A DNA stretch of 64,000 bases from Arcuatula senhousia (lineage: Eukaryota > Mollusca > Bivalvia > Mytilida > Mytilidae): assembly GCA_963971305.1 (NCBI GenBank), contig OZ020311.1, forward strand, positions 6,696,001-6,760,000, written 5' to 3'. Of the stretch, positions 59,100 through 64,000 are shown piece after piece (the stretch's first letter is position 1; each line of letters opens with the position of its first letter). Made by a program: the position numbers and the translations under genes. The notes below the pieces were generated by a model. The model worked only from the letters and a program-made list of their open reading frames with translations, was not told the DNA's origin and made no database searches.

Positions 59100-60280
59100 C
59101 TTTGAAATATTTTTTTTAATAGGATCACCGTCCTTTTGTTGCAAGATATTTATTTCCTGTTTAATCTACTTCAAAAATGTCGCCTGAAAAAACTTCTCGA
59201 AAAAGCCTTTTCAAACTCTAGGAATTTTGTTGTTTTGGGTTATAATTCTACATTATTTTCCAAAACATCTTTCAAAGATAAAATTTGTTACACACTGGGA
59301 CAAGTTTGCAGTATGCTTGATTTCCTCATTGACAACATATTTGTCACCTTCGGAGTAGAGATTTTTCAACAACAAATCGGCATTCCAATGGGCACAAACT
59401 GTGCTCCTCTCCTCGCCGATTTGTTTTTATACTCTTCCGAGACTGAATTTCTTCAGGGACTCGTAAAGAACAAGAATATGAAAGAGGCAAGGTCATTTAA
59501 TCTTGCATTCAGATATATTGATGATGTCCTTTCTGTCAATAACACTCCATTTGGTAGATGGGTTCCTTCAATAAATCCTTTACAATTGGAGATTAAAGAG
59601 ACCACCGAATCAAATTGCTTCACGTCTTTCTTGGATTTGCACCTAGAATTTGACCCAGGTGGTCATCTCAGTACAAAAATTTACGATAAACGAGGCGATT
59701 TTAATTTTCAAATTATTAATTTTCCTAATCTACAGAGCAATATACCTACTTCCCCTGCATACGGTGTTTATATTTCACAACTTATTCGATATGCCAGAGC
59801 TTGCACACATTTCACAGATTTTTGATCAGACACCGATTTCTTCGTGATCGACTTTTGGAGCAGGGCTATAAAAAAATACGTCTCATACGATCCCTAAAAT
59901 ATTCTTTCTTCGTTATCAGCCACTAGAAAAGTTCAAAATTGAGTTAAAAGATAATGGTAGTTAATTGTTTTAATTAGTGTTTGACTGGTCTGCTGTACTG
60001 AGACGTCACCTCAACATCCCTATTGTGTCTCACAACTATGTTGTGTTCTATGGTCATTACCGGATCCTAAGATCGCAATGGAAGAGGGAGGTTTGGCGCC
60101 ATAAAACCTGGTTTAACCCACCATTTCGTTTGAAATGCCTGTACCAAGTCAGGACCATTGCGATCCACCAATTCTCCGGTATGACTGATTCGTTTTCGTC
60201 ATTTTCTCTGGACTATGAGATTGATCATTCAAGTTCGGTAGTTTTGTTATTACCTTTATTAATTAGGTAGCGGCATGTTA
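59100..60280 (+). mobile_element. Penelope-like element P4 (family 1), 5' truncated
   Basis: The RT core is at 59136-59825. One extra T in a T-run near 59821 shifts the last coding block out of frame (LIRHRFLRDRLLEQGYKK, then RLIRSLKYS). The family-1 3' sequence follows to about 60275 (CCTCAACATCCCTATTGTGT, 'GATCGCAATGGAAGAGGGAG', 'CAAGTTCGGTAGTTTTGTTA'). It lies downstream of the temptin poly(A) signal. No GIY-YIG endonuclease domain remains. Confidence 0.85.
59136..59825 (+). CDS. PLE reverse transcriptase fragment
   Basis: The 229-codon frame holds the middle of a Penelope-like RT: LDFLIDNIFVTFG (61-73), IGIPMGTNCAPLLADLFLYS (81-100, motif B), FRYIDDVLSVN (125-135, catalytic YIDD), SCFTSFLDLHLEF-like SNCFTSFLDLHLEF (~158-172), GHLSTKIYDKRGDFNF, and SQLIRYARACTHFTDF at the end, where a frameshift ends the frame. 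Catalytic residues are intact but the N-terminal third and the endonuclease are missing, so it is not autonomous. The first codons (about 1-17) are probably not native. Confidence 0.88.
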   Translation: MLQDIYFLFNLLQKCRLKKLLEKAFSNSRNFVVLGYNSTLFSKTSFKDKICYTLGQVCSMLDFLIDNIFVTFGVEIFQQQIGIPMGTNCAPLLADLFLYSSETEFLQGLVKNKNMKEARSFNLAFRYIDDVLSVNNTPFGRWVPSINPLQLEIKETTESNCFTSFLDLHLEFDPGGHLSTKIYDKRGDFNFQIINFPNLQSNIPTSPAYGVYISQLIRYARACTHFTDF

Positions 60281-60349
60281 AAATAATAATCTAACGACAT
60301 TTTAATCAAAACTTTCACAAAAGAAGATTATTGGGAGTGCAATACTAGT

Positions 60350-60706
60350 TATACACAGGAAAAAATGCAACATATGCTAAACATATGTTTGCAAAACCAT
60401 ACCGTTATAATAACGTTAAACATATGTTCACCTTACGTTTGGTGCTTATATGATAAACATATGTTTTAGAAAAAAAATGAAGAAAATCATTTCAAATGAA
60501 TTGCCAATGCATAACTCACATTTTAGATTTTTAGGTTTCTGTTACCATATGTTAATCATATGTTCGTCATTATTATGTTGAACATATGTTTGAAAAGATA
60601 TGATTATCATATGGGCACCAAACGTAAGGTGAACTATAGACATATAACCCAGCTAGCATATGTCGAACATATTGTTTAACATATGTTGCAATATCTCCTG
60701 TGTATA
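60350..60706. mobile_element. MITE rich in CATATG
   Basis: The ends are TATACACAGGA and TCCTGTGTATA, extended inward by 'tgcaacatatg' and its inverse. The 357 bp hold about ten CATATG sites, mostly as AACATATGTT. Also inside is a second inverted pair, TTCACCTTACGTTTGGTGC and GCACCAAACGTAAGGTGAA, so the whole element can fold. TA flanks are possible. It has no coding. Confidence 0.8.
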
Positions 60707-60723
60707 ATCTTTTAAACTTGATT

Positions 60724-61125
60724 ATGTCACCCAAGACGAAAGTCGGGTGACATGTTGTTATTCTATTGGCCGCCATTTTATTCTTCCACAAAATTTTGTC
60801 CAACGTTTTTCTCGGAGATGGGTGAATGGAATGACATGAAACTTTGCCAACTCCAAGTTAGTCATCTGAAATTATGCCGTGGATGTTTAAAAGTTTTCCA
60901 AGATGGCCGCCATTTTCAAAATGGCCGCCGGAAGAACCGATTTTTTAACGCCTTATATCTCGATAACCTAGGTGCTAGGGTGGCTAAAATTTTGCATGTG
61001 GATAGACAAATATATTATCTCGGAATTGGACAAAAAAAATTTGAAGCGATATTTACCATTTTTGAGTTATTTGCGAAAATGGCAACTGGGGTGACATCTG
61101 CTATTGCTCGCAATGGCAATTCTAG
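60724..61125 (+). mobile_element. Helitron-like element, family F6
   Basis: The 5' hairpin is ATGTCACCC-aagacgaaagtc-GGGTGACAT with a CGAA in the loop. The interior has ATGACATGAAACTTTGCCAA and 'AAGATGGCCGCCATTTTCAA'. The 3' end has subterminal GGGGTGAC, then a hairpin TGCTATTGCTCGCAATGGCA (61099-61118) and CTAG (61122-61125) followed by T. The end layout is the same as the nested element at 25.7 kb. The 143-codon frame through it is not supported as a gene. Confidence 0.75.
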
Positions 61126-61194
61126 TTTAAAATGTATTTTTATTTCAATTAGAATTATCTCAAAAATATATTTTATATTGTAATTTGCAGCAGA

Positions 61195-61560
61195 TGCGAA
61201 ATAAATTTTCAAAATCTTTAACAAATATCAGCAACACTACAAATTCTAGTTTAATTCTCTTTTAAATTGATGTAATATGCATTTAGGCTATAATGTCATT
61301 GCAGTTATGTGCCGTTTGTTTCTAGTTAGATTTCCTAATCTTTAACCAATTATGGTTATATACAGTCCAAATACAGTTTAACACTCGTTTTAATTGATGT
61401 GATTTCTTTTTAAAAAATCTAATTTAGCTGTTATGTGCAGTTAGAATCCAAATTAGTTGCTAAACTTTAACAAATCATGGGTTGTAGGAATTCCATTCTA
61501 GTTTGATGCTGTTTTAATTGATGTGATATGCATGTTATTCAATTCTAAAAGACCGATGAA
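61195..61560 (+). repeat. Degenerate tandem repeat, ~125 bp x 3
   Basis: TTTTAAATTGATGTAATATG, TTTTAATTGATGTGATTTC and TTTTAATTGATGTGATATGC mark three units (about 61260, 61388, 61512). The units also share 'attctagttt' and 'aactttaacaaat'. Confidence 0.65.
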
Positions 61561-61610
61561 ATTTTCAGTTATATAAACATCATTAAGAATATAAACATGA
61601 TAGATCCTTA
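61548..61610 (+). repeat. Copy of temptin 3' flank
   Basis: GATGAAATTTTCAGTTATAT then 'aaacatcattaagaatataaacatgata' nearly repeats 58618-58675, just after the temptin AATAAA. The AATAAA itself is not present here. Confidence 0.7.
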
Positions 61611-61631
61611 TGGAACGCCATAGCTGCCTTA

Positions 61632-61905
61632 TGATGATGAGTTTCATTATGTGATGATACTTTGTCATTATATGATGGTACTTTGTCATTATGTGATGGT
61701 ACTTTGTCATTATGTGATGGTACTTTGTCATTATGTGATGATACTTTGTCATTATGTGATGGTACTTCTTCATTATGTGATGATACTTTGTCATTATGTG
61801 ATGGTACTTCTTCATTATGTGATGATACTTTGTCATTATGTGATGATACTTCTTCATTATGTGATGATACTTTGTCATTATGTGGTGATACTTTGTCTTT
61901 ATGAG
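61632..61905 (+). repeat. 21 bp minisatellite, ~13 units
   Basis: The unit TGATGATACTTTGTCATTATG (21 bp) varies at few sites (GGT/GAT, TTGTC/CTTC). Because 21 is divisible by three, several frames on both strands stay open and give heptapeptide repeats such as KYHHIMT. Nothing suggests that these are translated. Confidence 0.92.
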
Positions 61906-61934
61906 ATCAAAGTTTATTATTATGAACAGCGCTG

Positions 61935-63050
61935 AAAAAAAATAGTCATTTCTTATTTTGTTCAACAGGTAGTTTTTCTGTGTATCCCCCCCTAAAAAAA
62001 AATCGTTTCCAAAAGGTCGCTTTCTCGAATTTCAAATCAATAACCAATATATAATTTATTATATATTAATGTTGCAGGGGCTGTTTCTGGGGGTAAAGAA
62101 ACTCTGCGTAGGGTTCAATCGTTTTATTACCAAATATTACATGGCTCTGAAATTTACAACAAATCAAGTATCAAATATAGAAGTAACAATCAATCAATAT
62201 AGTATAACAATATCACAGAAAAAATATAGTAAAATTTTTATGTTGTAATAGCTCTTTTGTAACTCAGAGGTGCGATCTGTTATAGTACATTTAACCTTTT
62301 CAAAATATACATCGCATTCCATAGTGATTGGATGTGTATTGCATTCCAATAGAACGACATTGAGCCAACCTCAAAACTTTATATGAAAATATGAAGGTGT
62401 ATTTGCGTGATTAAAATAGCAAAATAACTTTAAATGTGTAAATTGATAATCTGTAACTCTAATAAGTCATTATCAAAATATGTTTCTAAATAGTAAATGT
62501 AAAGTTTTGTAAATCCGCTTGATACAATATTGGAATATTAAATAATCAAAAATATTAAGGGAGACAATAAAAATCTTACCACACGCAAATATACAGACTA
62601 AGCTTACCACTTGTGGAGCAAGCCGTTAAAGCACAGGCGCTTGGGTACAAACTGTGATTCTCGGTGTTTTACCTTATTCCTGGCTTATTTGCATAATAAT
62701 CCCTTGAGTGCCTCATATTGTGTTTGAATACGCATGTCTGACCCGTATTTCTAACGTTTTTATAATTTTTAGGCAAGCGCCAGCGAAGCCTTATGGAGTC
62801 TATAGAGTAGTGATGATTTTCGCGTTTTTTTTCTGTCTAGACGGAGTGATTTTCCTGGATCCAGACTGGAAGAAAATGCTTTATTTTCTATATTACTTTT
62901 CAATATTTTTTAACATGATATACACTTCTATAAATCTCAATTTTTATTGGCACTTTATATGACCGGCACAAGTTTTATTTATTCCTTTGCATCTTTCATG
63001 CCGAACTTTTTAGTTAAAGGCGATAGAATATACATTATGCATTCATCTAT
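61935..63050. other. AT-rich intergenic stretch
   Basis: It lies between the temptin gene end and the next promoter. No exon or repeat was firmly recognised. Acceptor-like sites at 62082 and 62772 were considered as alternative temptin terminal exons and judged weaker than 58557. Confidence 0.45.
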
Positions 63051-63055
63051 TACTT

Positions 63056-63092
63056 GATTGGTTCGTATAAATATTTCTCTCATTTGATTGGT
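63056..63092 (+). promoter_or_regulatory. Two inverted CCAAT boxes and a TATA-like site
   Basis: GATTGGT occurs at 63056-63062 and 63086-63092, the reverse form of the NF-Y CCAAT box, with TATAAATA at 63066-63073 between them. They may be distal promoter elements of the gene starting at 63843. Confidence 0.35.
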
Positions 63093-63411
63093 CAATGCAT
63101 GGATTCAGATTCTAGCTTCACCATTCATAAAATCAGTACAAAATAATACACATCATTGGGACGAGTGCATTTTAATCGAAGGGGTGTTTCAATCGATACC
63201 GTTTTTACACGATACCTGTCTTGTGTGTGTAATTGTGTTCATTAACTTTAAATTTGATGGCATCTGCATGACGATCCTTTCTTCGCTCACCAAAATTAAT
63301 AATTTGCAAACATTTTGAACAATATACTTTAACAGAGAATAAATCTATTATAGTTCTTTATATTTCGCTTGCCTTTAAACGCTTTAGCGCTTTGATTGAT
63401 ATTTACCCTCG

Positions 63412-63449
63412 TATAAAAAACCACAAGGCAGACAACTGTCCGCCATTTT
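63412..63449 (+). promoter_or_regulatory. Core promoter candidate of right-edge gene
   Basis: TATAAAA at 63412-63418 is followed 28 bases after its start by CCGCCATTTT (63440-63449), a match to the YY1 motif that often sits at or just after the cap site. This would give a 5' UTR of about 400 bases, possibly spliced. A 37-codon upstream frame starts at the ATG at 63656 (ends TGA 63767-63769). Confidence 0.4.
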
Positions 63450-63842
63450 TTTTGTTATGAAAATACATAAAAATTTGACCTACCTTCTTTCCGGGGGAAA
63501 AGCGCTGTAAAAACGTGCTGTCCTCTAATACCTATCATTGGCGATGTTCACACACATACACAAGATAATGTTTATATCAGTCCTGAGGCACAAATTGTTT
63601 ATTAACCATTTATAATCAATCATTTTCGTCATAGGTTTCACATTTTCACATTTCCATGGACGGAAGTAGACCAAGGGAGGTCACTCTAATTTTCCCGCGC
63701 TTCAGAACTACTCGGACGTTTTCTTCTGAAACAATAAAAAATCCCGATGACTTTTGGCGCAAAATTTGATTTTAGCAAAATAAGTTTACTTCTTTACCAA
63801 AAACATTAGAAAAAAGTATTCTGAGTCAGTTGGCAGACCTGC

Positions 63843-64000
63843 ATGGAATTCCAAGCAAACTTGCCATTACTGACATCTACCATGGATGAATGTGAAAAAG
63901 AAAGCTGTGCTGATGTACAAAATGCAAATGTACATGAATCCAACAAAATTGACATTGAAGATGGAAAGGAGACATCTAAAGAGAGAATAGTTTCTTGGTA
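63843..64000 (+). CDS. Unknown protein, 5' end only (runs off window)
   Basis: An ATG at 63843 opens 52 codons that are still open at the window end. An in-frame TGA lies just upstream (63822-63824), so this is the first possible start. A second in-frame ATG at 63882 has the better context (ACCATGG). The product begins MEFQANLPLLTSTMDECEK and continues hydrophilic and acidic (ADVQNANVHESNK, then IDIEDGKETSKE), consistent with a cytosolic N-terminal tail. Base use is more balanced than the surrounding DNA. I do not recognise the family. Confidence rests on the open frame, its composition and the promoter-like region before it. Confidence 0.5.
   Translation, partial: MEFQANLPLLTSTMDECEKESCADVQNANVHESNKIDIEDGKETSKERIVSW

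Noticed and set aside
59977..60270. 97-codon frame after the PLE, with a similar one at 38170-38460 (-)
   Set aside because: Similar frames occur in two copies, but the same sequence is broken in all others and follows the PLE coding end, so it is better read as 3' UTR.
60752..61183. 143-codon forward frame
   Set aside because: It covers a Helitron-like element (F6) and its flank; family repeats of this type are non-coding.
62080..62205. Alternative last exon of temptin after the acceptor at 62082, 38 codons in the right phase
   Set aside because: It would keep glycine after His-Pro, but it lies past a good acceptor/stop/AATAAA set at 58557-58611, has no nearby poly(A) signal that I noted and has an unremarkable composition.
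62605..62665. tRNA-like sequence near AGCCGTTAAAGCACAGGCGC
   Set aside because: Only a loose resemblance to a tRNA D-arm and no foldable cloverleaf.
62773..62815. Short terminal exon candidate coding KRQRSLMESIE
   Set aside because: Phase fits, but the acceptor and downstream signals are weaker than at 58557 and there is no family support.
1..64000. CRISPR arrays, operons, bacterial insertion sequences
   Set aside because: Tandem repeats here are satellites, HINE monomers or minisatellites without spacers, and the gene structure is spliced and eukaryotic.

Overview
The window is AT-rich, intron-rich animal DNA, most likely from a bivalve mollusc and probably a marine mussel or close relative. 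The evidence is a four-exon gene whose product matches temptin, a secreted protein known from molluscs, set in a dense field of bivalve-type repeats: Penelope-like elements (PLEs), Helitron/HINE-like elements with ~145-180 bp internal monomers, tRNA-derived SINEs and LINEs. There is no bacterial-style gene organisation, and most long ORFs are chance readings of repeats.

Host genes. Almost the whole window is one transcription unit: a temptin-like gene on the + strand, inferred as join(8574..8579, 10002..10196, 57518..57650, 58557..58573). It has a TATA box at 8463, an AATAAA at 58606 and about 116 codons. Exons 2 and 3 are recognised from protein sequence and agree in splice phase. Exons 1 and 4 are inferred from splice signals and phase. 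Intron 2 is 47.3 kb and holds nearly everything else. A second gene seems to start at the right edge: an ATG at 63843 opens a frame that runs off the window, below a promoter-like stretch.

Repeats, left to right. 589-1125 SINE; 2185-3005, 5545-6196 and 6744-7490 HINE-like elements, the middle one carrying a small MITE; then temptin exons 1 and 2. Intron 2 holds a SINE (10.6 kb), a decayed antisense LINE (11.8-13 kb), a HINE (13.6 kb), two copies of a giant palindromic transposon (14525-16887 and 18903-20298), and a PLE split by a 2,989 bp inverted-repeat transposon that itself carries a Helitron (24.3-28.0 kb). It also holds two more PLE fragments and several PLE 3' ends (38-50 kb), four members of one HINE family (33.6, 37.0, 46.1, 48.5 kb), two small MITEs, and a nearly intact LINE (49.86-53.83 kb) with zinc knuckles, endonuclease and reverse transcriptase. 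Non-TE modules recur in the same order at roughly 9-12 kb spacing, so the intron seems to have grown by tandem duplication as well as insertion.

Most unusual points. (1) A minisatellite directly after the temptin exon-3 donor repeats a consensus 5' splice site about 14 times, and several copies are stronger than the real donor. (2) Several HINE/Helitron families with unrelated sequences share one design: a 5' hairpin closed by a GAA-type loop, a GTCCGTCC-like tract, monomers with a TGAAACTT core, a subterminal inverted repeat, a short 3' hairpin and often a CTAG|T end. (3) The palindromic transposon carries a PLE 3' end in each ~1 kb arm and lies inside a transcribed intron. No search or alignment could be run; all similarity statements are from reading the sequence.
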